Source of the DNA: Hyphomicrobiales bacterium
GTDB lineage: Bacteria > Pseudomonadota > Alphaproteobacteria > Rhizobiales > Rhizobiaceae
Reading direction: 5' to 3'
NCBI GenBank assembly: GCA_002401155.1
Contig: NVSG01000003.1
Span: 69,566-133,565, forward strand
DNA: 64,000 bases
The translations under genes were made by a program, and so were the position numbers. Under the pieces are notes generated by a model. The model made no database searches and was not told where the DNA came from. It was given only the letters and a program-made list of their open reading frames with translations. This document shows positions 16,948 through 26,824 of this stretch, piece by piece; position 1 is the first letter of the stretch; each line of letters begins with the position of its first letter.

Positions 16948-17703
16948 CTAACTTTTTGATGCGTCCAAAAACTCTAACGCACCGGAAATAAAGGCTTTAT
17001 CGCCCGTAGCGCGCATGTGATCACGATTTGGAATCGGTAGAAAACTTGCATTAGGCATGAGTTCTGCCAAGGCTTCACCTGAACCTGCTATATCGTCTCT
17101 GGTGCCGATTGCGACCAGCACTTCATTGGTAATTCGGGATAATCCATCAGCGGATATTAACTGGCGAACACCGCCAACACAGGCGGCCAGCGCCTTGCGG
17201 TCGCTATTGGTTTGATCGGCAAATTTGCGAAACGCCATGCCTCTTTCATCGGTGATTGTATCTGGATCGTCGACCAACAGCGCCTCTTTCACCGGGTTCC
17301 AGTCTCCATGCCCCACAACCATGCCGTAGCCATTGCCGCCGAGAATGATCTTTTCAAAACGCGCGCCATGATTGATGGCCAGAGAACAAGAGATACGCGC
17401 GCCCATGGAATATCCCATCAAATGGGCTTTTTCGATACCCAGATGATCGAGCAGGGATTTTGCGTCCTCAGCCATGATATCGACTGTGTAATCGCTTTCT
17501 GAATAGAATTTGGTGCTTTGGCCGTGACCACGATTATCGTGTGCAATAACGCGAAAACCGGCCTGATTGAGCGCTTTTACCCAGCCGGTATTGACCCAGT
17601 TTATCTCTTTGCGCGAAGCAAAACCGTGGGCCAACAGAATGGGAAAGCCCTCCCCCTCATCGATATAAGAAATGTCCAAATTGTTCAGGGAGGCTGTGGG
17701 CAT
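16948..17703 (-). CDS. alpha/beta hydrolase
   Basis: 251 residues from ATG 17703 (AAGGAA 6 bases upstream; the frame extends to 17784 without support). The fold signature is complete: oxyanion region LLAHGF, HDNRGHGQS, nucleophile elbow GYSMG, the acid in IGTRDD and the final His in NRDHMRAT. There is no signal peptide. The active-site layout is that of esterases, epoxide hydrolases and haloperoxidases, and the substrate cannot be told. It precedes cysE on the same strand (about 100 bp) and diverges from the zinc-finger gene. Confidence 0.9.
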   Translation of the reverse strand: MPTASLNNLDISYIDEGEGFPILLAHGFASRKEINWVNTGWVKALNQAGFRVIAHDNRGHGQSTKFYSESDYTVDIMAEDAKSLLDHLGIEKAHLMGYSMGARISCSLAINHGARFEKIILGGNGYGMVVGHGDWNPVKEALLVDDPDTITDERGMAFRKFADQTNSDRKALAACVGGVRQLISADGLSRITNEVLVAIGTRDDIAGSGEALAELMPNASFLPIPNRDHMRATGDKAFISGALEFLDASKS

Positions 17704-17857
17704 TTGAGGTTCCTTGTTCTTTCTATGGGAGTCGCGCTGTATAAATCCATGAATTTCAGCGGGCTGGCAACAAAATCCTTGCAACGTCCAATCATTCTTT
17801 TAGAACAGAGTAACGGTTCAAGAGTCGTTTGGGCCCTATTTAACAGGAAATTTCGAC

Positions 17858-18100
17858 ATGGCAGATCATGCGGTCACACACTTTCAAAATGACAAGGGTG
17901 TCAAAGAAATCGAAATCGGCGTGAAGGAATTCATGTGCTGTGGCGCCAGCGTTCCTCATGATCATCCGCATGTCTTTCTTGATATGGGGTCGGATAGCGA
18001 TATCATTTGTCCCTATTGCTCGACCCATTTTAAATTTGTGAGCGAATTAGGTGCCAAAGAAACACGGCCCGAGGGATGCCTGTTTCACGAACCTGCTTAG
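17858..18100 (+). CDS. zinc-finger domain protein (zf-CHCC, NDUFS6-like)
   Basis: 80-residue protein with the CHCC zinc site: Cys in EFMCCGAS, His in PHDHPHVFLDM, and CPYCSTHFKF. This is the bacterial homologue of the mitochondrial complex I accessory subunit NDUFS6, conserved in alphaproteobacteria. Whether it joins NADH dehydrogenase here is not shown; no nuo genes are in the window. The FAD monooxygenase gene follows 38 bp downstream on the same strand and may be co-transcribed. Confidence 0.92.
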   Translation: MADHAVTHFQNDKGVKEIEIGVKEFMCCGASVPHDHPHVFLDMGSDSDIICPYCSTHFKFVSELGAKETRPEGCLFHEPA

Positions 18101-18138
18101 GATCGGACTAGCGAGACAATCCCAAGCATGGCGCAATC

Positions 18139-19320
18139 ATGGTGAAGCGTAGCAGAAGTATTATTATTGCAGGAGCAGGCGTTGCCGGGCTCACATCAGC
18201 GCTTTGTCTGGCAAAGGCCGGATTTCGCGTCAGCGTTCTGGAACGTTCTGGCGGGATAGAGGCCTTTGGGGCCGGGTTGCAGATTTCTCCCAATGCGTTT
18301 CATATTCTGAGCGATCTTGGGCTGCAGAAACAGTTGAAAGCGCTTGCAACAGCTCCGGACTGTATCCGTCTTATCAAAGCCACTACTGGTCGGGAGATTA
18401 CCCGCGTACCTTTGGGCGAAACCGTGGTGGCGCGCTATGGCCTGCCCTATCTGGTTATCCACCGTGCCGATTTGTGCCAGATATTGGCAACCGCCTGTAA
18501 CGATCATCCCGATATTGATTTGCATCTTGGGCACCGGGTGGTGGATGCGGTGCCCCATGCCAACGGCATTACCGCGATGTCCTATCAAAACCGCAAGATG
18601 CATGAGTTTTCAGGCAGAGCGTTGGTTGCTGCTGATGGGGTATGGTCGAAATTCCGAACGGAATATATTGAGGCAAAGCCTCCGGTATATTCAGGCTTCA
18701 TGGCATGGCGAGCGCTTCTTCCGGCGGAACAGGTGGGACAGAAAAGGCTGGAACACACCCAGCTTTGGTTATCGCCCGATGCTCACGGCGTTACCTATGG
18801 GGTGCGGCGCTATAATTATCTCAATATGGTTGTGGTGGTGAAGGAACCAGAAACAGAACAAAAATGGGATTTGCCAGCTGATATCAACCAGTTGCAAAAT
18901 AGGCTATCCGGCTGGCATTCAGACTTCACAGACCTTTTGCAGGTGAAGGCGAAATGGGCCAAATGGCCGCTATATGAAGCTCCGGCCTCAAAACGCTGGG
19001 CGATTGATAATCTGGCACTGGTGGGCGATGCGGCTCATGCCATGCTGCCTTTTGCAGCGCAGGGCGCGGCGATGGCGATAGAAGATGCTTGGGTTCTGGC
19101 CGAAAAGCTTGGTTCGATTGATGATACGAACGACGCGTTGAAAGCCTATGAAACCGCCCGTATGCCAAGGGCAATGCGCGCAGTACGACTTGCCCGGACG
19201 AATTCCCGAATTTATCACGGGTCAGGACCGATGGCGGCGATGCGTGATAGCGCCCTGAAAATAATGCCGCCCAAGATGCTTCTGGGGCGGCAAGACTGGC
19301 TTTATGGCTGGCGGGGCTAA
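18139..19320 (+). CDS. FAD-dependent monooxygenase (salicylate hydroxylase/UbiH-like)
   Basis: 393-residue class A flavoprotein monooxygenase. The FAD-binding GAGVAG (12-17) with AKAGFRVSVLER, the central ALVAADGVWSKFR (DG motif) and the late GDAAHAMLPFAAQGAAMAIEDA (second FAD motif) are all intact. Such enzymes hydroxylate aromatic rings with NAD(P)H and oxygen. The late FAD motif and overall length resemble salicylate hydroxylase-like proteins; the true substrate is unknown. The gene follows the zinc-finger gene and converges with aapP 15 bp away. Confidence 0.9.
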   Translation: MVKRSRSIIIAGAGVAGLTSALCLAKAGFRVSVLERSGGIEAFGAGLQISPNAFHILSDLGLQKQLKALATAPDCIRLIKATTGREITRVPLGETVVARYGLPYLVIHRADLCQILATACNDHPDIDLHLGHRVVDAVPHANGITAMSYQNRKMHEFSGRALVAADGVWSKFRTEYIEAKPPVYSGFMAWRALLPAEQVGQKRLEHTQLWLSPDAHGVTYGVRRYNYLNMVVVVKEPETEQKWDLPADINQLQNRLSGWHSDFTDLLQVKAKWAKWPLYEAPASKRWAIDNLALVGDAAHAMLPFAAQGAAMAIEDAWVLAEKLGSIDDTNDALKAYETARMPRAMRAVRLARTNSRIYHGSGPMAAMRDSALKIMPPKMLLGRQDWLYGWRG

Positions 19321-19335
19321 AACCCCCAACACCAC

Positions 19336-20664
19336 CTAATGTAAAATCTGGCTCAGGAAGAGTTTTGTGCGCTCGTGCTGAGGGCTATCGAAGAAAGCTA
19401 CCGGTTCGTTTTGCTCCACAATCTGGCCTTCATCCATGAAGATCACGCGATCTGCCACTTGGCGGGCGAAGCCCATTTCGTGGGTTACGCAAATCATGGT
19501 CATGCCTTCTTCGGCAAGTTCCACCATGGTCTCCAACACTTCTTTGATCATTTCAGGATCGAGCGCGGAGGTCGGTTCATCAAACAACATGATGCGCGGG
19601 TTCATGCATAACGAACGGGCGATTGCCACACGCTGCTGTTGACCACCGGACAATTGACCGGGATATTTATCGGCCTGCTCAGGGATTTTCACCTTGGTCA
19701 GATAGTGCATTGCAATTTCTTCGGCTTCCTTCTTGGGCATTTTACGAACCCAGATTGGAGCCAAAGTGCAATTTTCCATAATGGTCAGATGAGGGAAAAG
19801 ATTGAAGTGCTGAAACACCATGCCTACTTCGCGGCGAACTTCATCGATCTTTTTCAGATCATTGGTGAGTTCAATACCATCCACAAACAACTGGCCTTGC
19901 TGATGTTCTTCAAGACGATTGACGCAGCGGATGAGGGTTGATTTTCCGGAACCTGAAGGGCCGCAAACAACAATGCGCTCGCCCTGCATAACCTTCAAAT
20001 TGATGTCTTTGAGCACATGGAAATCGCCGTACCATTTGTGCATGCCGTTAATTTCGATAGCAACTTCAGTATCAGAAATATGGTCCGTTGAACGGCTTGG
20101 TTTAGCAGCTTTTGCGGGTTTCGCTGTCGCTGCCACTGCAGCTACTGCGCCGCCTGCTGCCAATCCGGCTTTGGTTTTAGCTGCCCCATTTGCCTTGCTT
20201 GCAGATACCTTGCGAGCAGGCGCTGCTTTCTTCTTGCTTGCTACAGCTTTTACTTTCGGAGCGGCAGAAGCTTTTGCTCTGGTTGATGTCGACTTTGTTT
20301 TGGCTGCAGCGACTTTAGCGCGTGGTGCAGCTTTTGTTTTGGTGGCAGGCTTAGCGGTCGTTTTGGCGGCAGGCCTAGCGGTAGTTTTAGCTACCTCTTT
20401 GGCAAAAGCCTTACACTGTTTGATCCAGTCATCGCGATCAATGCGGCCCTTAAAGCTGAGAAAATCATCGACCCATTCGATTTCGGGTTTTTTCCAGTCA
20501 GCGATCTGGTGAAATTTATAAACACCAACCGAATTAAGCATGCCTTCAAGCTTTGGCCCGACACCGGATATGCGTTTCAGATCATCAGGAGACGCAGGTT
20601 TCTTGATGGTTTTTGGTTTTTTTGTCGCTGCAGGCTTTGCTGCTACTTTTGCTCTTTTTGCCAT
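19336..20664 (-). CDS. aapP: amino-acid ABC transporter ATPase AapP fused to an N-terminal helix-hairpin-helix domain
   Basis: 442 residues, against about 250 for a normal AapP. Residues 200-442 are a complete polar-amino-acid ATPase: Walker A GPSGSGKS (235-242), signature LSGGQQQR, Walker B IMLFDEP, and the family end [14 protein letters not shown]. Residues 25-90 are a helix-hairpin-helix module ([17 protein letters not shown] and the following helices) of the type found at the C-terminus of NuoE. Residues 91-193 are a Lys/Ala/Pro-rich, histone-H1-like linker. No ATG lies at the usual ATPase start, so the fusion is real in sequence. It follows aapM by 5 bases. Confidence 0.93.
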   Translation of the reverse strand: MAKRAKVAAKPAATKKPKTIKKPASPDDLKRISGVGPKLEGMLNSVGVYKFHQIADWKKPEIEWVDDFLSFKGRIDRDDWIKQCKAFAKEVAKTTARPAAKTTAKPATKTKAAPRAKVAAAKTKSTSTRAKASAAPKVKAVASKKKAAPARKVSASKANGAAKTKAGLAAGGAVAAVAATAKPAKAAKPSRSTDHISDTEVAIEINGMHKWYGDFHVLKDINLKVMQGERIVVCGPSGSGKSTLIRCVNRLEEHQQGQLFVDGIELTNDLKKIDEVRREVGMVFQHFNLFPHLTIMENCTLAPIWVRKMPKKEAEEIAMHYLTKVKIPEQADKYPGQLSGGQQQRVAIARSLCMNPRIMLFDEPTSALDPEMIKEVLETMVELAEEGMTMICVTHEMGFARQVADRVIFMDEGQIVEQNEPVAFFDSPQHERTKLFLSQILH

Positions 20665-20669
20665 GATTT

Positions 20670-21998
20670 TTACCTGTGCCCCGTATTGAGTCTATTTTCC
20701 ATGAAGATTGAATATCTGCCCATCGAGAAGCAGAAGATGAAGAATACCAGTGCGCAGAAAAGATAACTTGTCAGCGCCTGAACCGGTGTCGCCCATTTTG
20801 GATCGGAATGGGAAAGAACGATCATTCCGAGGAAATCCAACAGCCCGATAATCGATACGAGCGTTGTATCTTTGAAGAGACCGATGAATGTATTTACGAT
20901 GCCCGGGATCACTATTTTCAGAGCCTGAGGCAGAATGATCATCCGCATTGACTGCCAGTAACTAAGACCGACCGCCATGGCTCCCTCATATTGTCCTTTG
21001 GGTATTGCCTGCATGCCACCGCGAATAACTTCGGCCATATACGCTGTGGAGAACAGTGCCACACCGATCAATGCGCGCAGCAATTTATCAAAACTAACAC
21101 CGTCCGGCAGGAATAGCGGCAACATTACCGATGACATGAACAATACCGTAATCAAAGGAACGCCGCGCCAGAACTCGATGAAAATGACCGAGAACAATCT
21201 TACTGCCGGCATTTGGGAGCGACGCCCCAGAGCCAGTATTATTCCCAGAGGAAGTGAAACAACAATGCCGGTGACCGCGATCACCAGTGTCATAACGAAA
21301 CCACCCCACAGAGGCGTTTCTATCGACACCAGACCAAAATCAGCGGAGATGAAGAGAATGACCGCCGCGAATATCGCCAGCCCAATTGCTGTTGATTTGA
21401 CTGCCCCCATCGCACTGTTTTCAGTTGCACGCATATAAAGGAATACAGCAACCAGAACAGCCAGAGAAAATATAGCATATTTTTCCCAAAATGACTGGCC
21501 GAATTCAAAATTGCCGCCTGACAACAACACCAAAGCAAGCACCGGGAATATGCCCAGCATGAAGATGAGGTTTACACGCTTGCCTCCGACAGAAGGCATC
21601 AATAAAGGCACCAACCCTGCAAAGAACATGACTAACACAAGATTGACCCGCCACAGTTCCGGGTCAGGATAGCGGCCATAAATGAAGAGTTTGGAATAGG
21701 CGATGACATAAGGCCAACAAGCGGCATGCCATCCTACAGGCAGTTCGCCTCCCTGTTGCGTCGTGGCGCAGGCCAAACGGTCAGTGCCTTCCCACACAGC
21801 ATTAAAGATGCTCCATTCCAAGCTACCGGGTATAATGAGATAGGCGACATAGACCACAAGCAATGTCAAAATTGTGTTTGATACGCTGGAAAATAGATTG
21901 CGTCTCATCCAGCCCAGTGCCCCAACCTCCGATGAGGGCGGCGGCATTGCTGCATCCATGTGATCACGAACGAAAGCGATATTTGGTTTACTATTCAT
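20670..21998 (-). CDS. aapM: general L-amino acid ABC transporter permease AapM
   Basis: 442-residue inner-membrane permease with about 8-10 hydrophobic segments. The C-terminal binding-protein-dependent transport domain has the EAA loop ([24 protein letters not shown]) that contacts the ATPase, and the end matches rhizobial AapM ([25 protein letters not shown]). The long N-terminal half with extra membrane spans is typical of the AapQ/AapM pair. It lies 10 bp after aapQ and just before aapP, in the standard aapJQMP order. Confidence 0.95.
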   Translation of the reverse strand: MNSKPNIAFVRDHMDAAMPPPSSEVGALGWMRRNLFSSVSNTILTLLVVYVAYLIIPGSLEWSIFNAVWEGTDRLACATTQQGGELPVGWHAACWPYVIAYSKLFIYGRYPDPELWRVNLVLVMFFAGLVPLLMPSVGGKRVNLIFMLGIFPVLALVLLSGGNFEFGQSFWEKYAIFSLAVLVAVFLYMRATENSAMGAVKSTAIGLAIFAAVILFISADFGLVSIETPLWGGFVMTLVIAVTGIVVSLPLGIILALGRRSQMPAVRLFSVIFIEFWRGVPLITVLFMSSVMLPLFLPDGVSFDKLLRALIGVALFSTAYMAEVIRGGMQAIPKGQYEGAMAVGLSYWQSMRMIILPQALKIVIPGIVNTFIGLFKDTTLVSIIGLLDFLGMIVLSHSDPKWATPVQALTSYLFCALVFFIFCFSMGRYSIFMENRLNTGHR

Positions 21999-22008
21999 AA
22001 TTCTACTC

Positions 22009-23205
22009 CTATCGCTCGACCAGGGTCATGCGGCTGTTATACCAGTTCATGAACATCGCTGTTACGAGAGAGATCGCCAGATATGTCAGCATTGTCATGG
22101 ACAGTATCTCTACCGCCTGCCCCGTTTGATTCAGTGCAGTACCGCCGAAAACGGCCATCAGATCCGGATAGGCAATCGCCACCGCAAGAGATGAGTTCTT
22201 GGTCAAGTTCAAATACTGGCTGGTCAATGGCGGAATGATAACCCGCATGGCCTGTGGGATAACCACAAGACGCAAAGCCTGCCCGCGTTGAAGGCCGAGA
22301 GCAGCAGATGCCTCAGACTGACCGGCAGGAACTGCCAAAATGCCGGCACGCACGATTTCTGCGATGAATGCTGCTGTATAGGTCGTTAGCGCAACGAGCA
22401 TGGCCATAAGCTCGGGTATAACGCGTGCACCACCCTTTGGACCAAACCTTCCAAGCGTTGCATATTCCAACGACATTGGCTGCCCCTTCAGAAAATATGT
22501 AATGAGTGGCAAAAGAACCATCAGAGCGATAGCGGTCAGGAAAACAGGGAACGTCTGCCCCGTTAACATCTGACGCCGCGTTGCCCATCTATTGATAAAA
22601 TAAGTAATGACACATGCGGCAACAAAAGCCCCGAAAACGAGCCCGGCGCCGTCGGCAAGAACCACTTTGGGGGCAAACCATGCCTTGGTGTTCAATTGCC
22701 CAAAGGCACCCATATCTACGGTGTTTTTTACGGAAGGCAGGAGTGCGCCAACCCCTTTGTACCAAATCAAAATTTGGAGAAGCAGAGGAACATTCCTCAG
22801 TGCTTCAACATAAACAGTTGCGACCTTTGCGACCACCCAGTTGGATGAAAGGCGCGCCACGCCAACGGTAAAACCTAATATGGTCGCCAAGATTATACCT
22901 ATTACGGCAATCAACAAAGTGTTTTGCAGCCCAACCCAGAAAACGGTGCCGTAGCTGGAAGTTTCGACATAATCTATAAAAGGAGAGAAGTTGATGCCGA
23001 AGCCAGCTGATTTATCCAAAAAGCCAAAACCTTGAGCTATGCCTGCTTTTGCAAGATTGTGTGCCGCATTGGATGCTAGACCCCAAAAGAACCATACGAT
23101 TACCGCAAGCAATAAGCCCTGAAAGATATAGGATCGAAATTTTGGGTCGTTTAATAGTGCGACCTTTGGCTTCTCCGTGGTGGAGGCCGTGTTTTCTTCT
23201 GCCAT
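22009..23205 (-). CDS. aapQ: general L-amino acid ABC transporter permease AapQ
   Basis: 398-residue inner-membrane permease that pairs with AapM. It has a hydrophilic N-terminus (MAEENTASTTEKPK), several membrane spans and the EAA loop EIVRAGILAVPAGQSEASAALGLQ near the C-terminus, ending NWYNSRMTLVER. The periplasm-facing region around residues 60-95 resembles other AapQ proteins. It is separated from aapJ by 233 bp that contain a 15-bp stem-loop, so expression may be lower than aapJ. Confidence 0.95.
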   Translation of the reverse strand: MAEENTASTTEKPKVALLNDPKFRSYIFQGLLLAVIVWFFWGLASNAAHNLAKAGIAQGFGFLDKSAGFGINFSPFIDYVETSSYGTVFWVGLQNTLLIAVIGIILATILGFTVGVARLSSNWVVAKVATVYVEALRNVPLLLQILIWYKGVGALLPSVKNTVDMGAFGQLNTKAWFAPKVVLADGAGLVFGAFVAACVITYFINRWATRRQMLTGQTFPVFLTAIALMVLLPLITYFLKGQPMSLEYATLGRFGPKGGARVIPELMAMLVALTTYTAAFIAEIVRAGILAVPAGQSEASAALGLQRGQALRLVVIPQAMRVIIPPLTSQYLNLTKNSSLAVAIAYPDLMAVFGGTALNQTGQAVEILSMTMLTYLAISLVTAMFMNWYNSRMTLVER

Positions 23206-23397
23206 ATTCCCCTCGCCGCCTGAATCATGCCCCCCGCCTGTGAGTTAATTTCACATTTGGTAAAAAGTCAAATCCAGCCAAATTACACAGTTTGCCTGTG
23301 TTTCGTTTTTGATGTGTTTCGTTTCGAATTCTTATTTTTGCGTACTTCTTGTCTTGTCCGAAAATTGCCCCCGTTTTTCGGGAAGTACGTTAGATAA

Positions 23398-23430
23398 ATT
23401 TCAGGGCCGTTCGATGAACGGCCCTGAAAT
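23398..23430 (-). promoter_or_regulatory. 15-bp intercistronic stem-loop between aapJ and aapQ
   Basis: ATTTCAGGGCCGTTC (23398-23412) and GAACGGCCCTGAAAT (23416-23430) form a perfect stem with loop GAT, 9 bases after the aapJ stop. There is no long T run after it, so it looks more like an mRNA-protecting or partly terminating element that favours the binding protein over the permeases. Confidence 0.75.
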
Positions 23431-23438
23431 ATTCAAGT

Positions 23439-24458
23439 TTAGCGAATTGGCGGTGCGTATTGCAGTCCACCATCAGACCACAGCGCATTCACGCCGCGAG
23501 CAATTGCCAATGGTGTCTTAGGACCAACATTTCTTTCAAAAGATTCGCTGTAATTGCCAACCTGTTTGATGATGTTGTAAGCCCAGTCGTTTCCAACTCC
23601 AAGAGCTTCACCGAATGCGCCTTCTGTTCCCAGAACACGTTTTATAGCAGGATCGTCGCCGCCTTTTTTCTCATCAACGTTTGCAGAGGTAATGCCCATT
23701 TCTTCAGCATTGACCATTGCAAAGTGAGTCCATTTCACAAGATTGAACCACTGATCATCGCCCTGACGGACAACAGGACCAAGAGGCTCTTTTGAAATGA
23801 TTTCAGGCAAAACGATGTGATCGCCAGGGTTTGTAAGTTTCAAACGCTGTGAATACAAACCGGATTGGTCAGTTGTATAAACGTCGCAACGACCGGAATC
23901 GTATGCGCTAACAACTTCGTCAGCTTTTTCGAATGCAACAATTTCATATTCCATTTTATTGGCACGGAAATAATCAGCAACGTTCAGCTCAGTTGTTGTA
24001 CCAGTGTTTGTGCAAATAGACGCGCCGGACAGTTCAAGAGCGGATTTAATACCCAGCTCTTTGCGAACCATGAAGCCCTGGCCATCATAATAGTTCACGC
24101 CAGCAAAGTTCAGACCCAGTGAAGTATCACGGGTAGCTGTCCATGTGGTGTTGCGTGAAAGAACATCAATTTCACCAGACTGCAGAGCAGTAAAACGCTC
24201 TTTGGCAGATAATGGTGTGTATTTTACTTTTGTTGAATCGCCGAAGATAGCGGCGCCAAGAGCACGGCAAAGATCAACATCGATACCTGTCCAGTTGCCT
24301 TTATCATCTGGATTTGAGAAGCCTGCTAGGCCCTGGCTTACGCCACATTGAACAAATCCTTTTGCCTTGACATCGTCAAGTGTGCCTGCGACTGCGCCGG
24401 AAGCGGCGAGACCCAAAGCAGCTACGCCTAGAGCGGCGCTTACAATTGCTTTTTTCAT
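23439..24458 (-). CDS. aapJ: amino-acid ABC transporter substrate-binding protein AapJ
   Basis: 339-residue periplasmic binding protein with a signal peptide (1-24, cleavage near AVAG). The mature start TLDDVKAKGFVQCGVSQGLAGFSNPD and the SAKERFTALQSGEIDVLSRNTTWT segment are characteristic of the broad-specificity AapJ family. It delivers L-amino acids to AapQ/AapM. First gene of the operon, preceded by a candidate sigma-70 promoter. Two cysteine pairs (QCGVS, LCRAL; ICTNTG, RCDVY) are conserved in the family. Confidence 0.96.
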   Translation of the reverse strand: MKKAIVSAALGVAALGLAASGAVAGTLDDVKAKGFVQCGVSQGLAGFSNPDDKGNWTGIDVDLCRALGAAIFGDSTKVKYTPLSAKERFTALQSGEIDVLSRNTTWTATRDTSLGLNFAGVNYYDGQGFMVRKELGIKSALELSGASICTNTGTTTELNVADYFRANKMEYEIVAFEKADEVVSAYDSGRCDVYTTDQSGLYSQRLKLTNPGDHIVLPEIISKEPLGPVVRQGDDQWFNLVKWTHFAMVNAEEMGITSANVDEKKGGDDPAIKRVLGTEGAFGEALGVGNDWAYNIIKQVGNYSESFERNVGPKTPLAIARGVNALWSDGGLQYAPPIR

Positions 24459-24963
24459 TGAAAATAGCCTTTTCTGTTACCCTATTTGTTGTTATCCCAG
24501 CCTCTAACTCACGGGCTGAGTGAATATACCGGTAGCGGGTGTTACCCCCTTTTTCAACAGTCCTCCGAGGAAAAAAATCGAAAAAAACCGATTACAGCTA
24601 TCAAATTTGATATTTACGCTTACGTCAAGGAATAATCAGGGAAGTTACAAATTATATACCATAATGCTTAACTGGTGATCATCCAAGTTTACATGTGAAC
24701 AAAATAGACACCGGGCAAACAACTAATAATAACAAGTACAAGGCCACGCAACCTCGCCCAGCAACATAGGTCAGACCACAAAAGTGTCGCAATTTGGAAA
24801 CAGGATATTCACAGCTAACCCACAGCCAACCCAATGCAAAATAACGGAAAATCCTTGACGTGCCAAAGATATTGGGTTTGGGATACTGCCAGAGCAGAGA
24901 TTGACGCTCCAACCATCAACACAGCGTGACAGACGATCTAATTTTTTAGAATTGGGACAATAA
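24459..24963. other. aap upstream region and desaturase leader
   Basis: 505 bp between divergent aapJ and the desaturase. The part next to aapJ holds its promoter; the remainder has only short frames without ribosome sites. No RNA fold or operator is convincing. Confidence 0.6.
24600..24628 (-). promoter_or_regulatory. candidate promoter of the aap operon
   Basis: On the minus strand, TTGACG (24628-24623) and TTTGAT (24605-24600) are separated by exactly 17 bp, giving a predicted start near 24592, about 130 bases before the aapJ ATG. The -10 box is a weak match. Confidence 0.4.
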
Positions 24964-25944
24964 TTGTATAGGGCGACAGACACCGAAAACCCCAGCAGTG
25001 CAGGCAGTGGTGAACAACAATCCTTTCAATGGCAAGCCGTTGAATGGCCGACCGTCGCGGCAATCGCGGGGTGCTATGGCATTTGGTTTGGCATGGTGTT
25101 TTTTGGCAGCTTTATCCCAGCCCCCATCTGGATTGTTATCATCGGATTGATTTCCACATTTTACTGGTCGCTGGTGCATGAGGTCATTCATGGTCACCCC
25201 ACCTCGGATCAACGCATTAATGATGCGAGCGTCTTTCTATCAATCGGCTGGTTCTATCCGGTGGGCAGGTTTCGCGACACCCATTTGCAGCACCATGCAA
25301 CGGGAGAATTGACAGACCCGTTTGATGATCCTGAAAGCTGGTATATGTCGGGTCCGAACTGGCGCCAAAGCATGGGGCTTTCGCGGTTTATCCTGAAATT
25401 CAACAATACGCTTTTCGGCCGGATGCTGATTGGGCCGTTCATTTCAGTCTTTCGGTTTTACATCAACGAAATTCAGGTCATCTGGCAGGCGGATGAAGAG
25501 GCCATGCGCGTTGTGCGCTCATGGAGCTGGCATTTGGGCGGCGTTATGATTTTGGCATTGATTGTAATGCTCTCGCCAATTCCCCTGTGGCAGGTGGCAG
25601 CTTCTGCCTATATGGGGATTTCGTTTCTGCTGGTGCGTACATTTTTAGAGCATCAGGCCTGCGAAATTCACGGCGAACGCACGGTGATCATTGAGCGGTT
25701 ATGCCCGATTGCATTTTTGTTTCTGTTCAACAATTTGCATTGTGTCCACCATGCCCGCCCGCGCATCGCATGGTACAAATTACCGGCCTATTATAAGGCC
25801 CATCGTGAGGCCTTTATCGACTATAATAATGGCTATGTTTATTCGTCCTATTTTGCCATATTTAGAAAATATTTTTTCCATGCCAAGGAGCCGGTGATGC
25901 ATCCATTCCTGCGGCAGGATGAGGAAAGCGTTGCAAATTCATGA
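24964..25944 (+). CDS. fatty acid desaturase family membrane protein
   Basis: 326 residues from a TTG at 24964. The three histidine boxes of membrane di-iron desaturases are present: HEVIHGH (72-78), HLQHH (107-111) and HCVHH near residue 260, with four hydrophobic spans around them (35-70 and 190-225). The family includes acyl desaturases and alkane or carotenoid hydroxylases; substrate is uncertain. Its stop overlaps the start of a PhnD-like gene (ATGA at 25941), an unexpected pairing that implies coupled translation. Confidence 0.88.
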   Translation: MYRATDTENPSSAGSGEQQSFQWQAVEWPTVAAIAGCYGIWFGMVFFGSFIPAPIWIVIIGLISTFYWSLVHEVIHGHPTSDQRINDASVFLSIGWFYPVGRFRDTHLQHHATGELTDPFDDPESWYMSGPNWRQSMGLSRFILKFNNTLFGRMLIGPFISVFRFYINEIQVIWQADEEAMRVVRSWSWHLGGVMILALIVMLSPIPLWQVAASAYMGISFLLVRTFLEHQACEIHGERTVIIERLCPIAFLFLFNNLHCVHHARPRIAWYKLPAYYKAHREAFIDYNNGYVYSSYFAIFRKYFFHAKEPVMHPFLRQDEESVANS

Positions 25945-26678
25945 GCAATACGCTGGCCAGTCTGGATATGTATTGTTGGCCGGAGAACCGCGGCGAGTGG
26001 CAAAATTTGTGGAAAGCCATTCGAAGCGAACTCTCGGAATTGGATATCTCCTCACCTTCTTTTTTGACATTCGGTCAACCGCTGGAAGATGTTTGGCTGG
26101 ACCCTAATTTGCTGATTGGTCATTGCTGCGGCTGGCCTTACGTCAGCAAATTGCGTGACAAGGTTACGCTGATTGGGCGATTTAATTTCGGGGTCGAGAG
26201 TTGCCCACCCGGGCATTATAACAGCGTTTTTATTGCGCCTAAGAATTCTGAATGGCGTTCCGTAGGCGATTTATCAGACAATAAGCCAAGCATTGCCGTG
26301 AATAGCACCGACTCACAATCAGGCTTTCGCGCATTGGGTGAGGTATTTGAAAATATCGAATCATCTGAACGGCTTATAGTCACCGGCTCCCACCGTGATT
26401 CAATTTACGCAATCGCCAATGGTGAGGCAGAATTTGCAGCGATTGATGCCATCACCTGGGAGCTAGCTAAAGAATATGAACCGATGGCAGAGGATGTAAG
26501 AGTCATCGGGCACTCTTTGCCGAAGCCGGGACTTCCACTGATCACGGCCAATGCAAACCACGAATTGGTGCCACAGCTTTTTGACGCTATTCGCTGTGCG
26601 GTCGATGTGGCCGGCAAGCCGCTGGGCATTCACAGATTTCTGCCGGCACGCGATAGTGACTACGAAGTTCTGCTCTAA
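25941..26678 (+). CDS. PhnD/SsuA-like substrate-binding-fold protein without signal peptide
   Basis: 245 residues with the two-lobed phosphonate-binding-like fold (PF12974 type): GHCCGWPYVSKL, CPPGHYNSVFIAP, a SIAVNSTDSQSGFRAL hinge, ATGSHRDSIYAIANGEAEFAAIDAITW. It starts at MSNTLASLDMY, so it lacks a signal peptide and should stay in the cytoplasm, unlike transporter binding proteins. No permease or ATPase gene is near. Coupled by 4 bases to the desaturase upstream; it converges with the MttB-like gene. It could be a cytoplasmic ligand-binding protein of unknown ligand. Confidence 0.8.
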   Translation: MSNTLASLDMYCWPENRGEWQNLWKAIRSELSELDISSPSFLTFGQPLEDVWLDPNLLIGHCCGWPYVSKLRDKVTLIGRFNFGVESCPPGHYNSVFIAPKNSEWRSVGDLSDNKPSIAVNSTDSQSGFRALGEVFENIESSERLIVTGSHRDSIYAIANGEAEFAAIDAITWELAKEYEPMAEDVRVIGHSLPKPGLPLITANANHELVPQLFDAIRCAVDVAGKPLGIHRFLPARDSDYEVLL

Positions 26679-26824
26679 ATCGTAACCGTCTTTGACGGAA
26701 TCGATCTAGTTTTTTTGTTCTCACGGGGCGCATCCTCGTTTCACTCGGGCCCTCCGTATGGGCGGCGATTAGCGCCGGGTGGCTCTTCGCCACCTGAGCA
26801 AGTCATGACTTCGGACTTGCTCTA
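26673..26824 (+). repeat. dispersed palindromic intergenic repeat, copy 3
   Basis: Contains the PhnD-like gene's stop (CTCTAAATCG), the CCGTCTTTGACGG/TCGAT hairpin with T7, the GC-rich half with GCGCCGGGTGGCTCTTCGCC, and ends in a GAGCAAGTC/GACTTGCTC hairpin that overlaps the stop codon of the convergent MttB-like gene. Confidence 0.85.
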
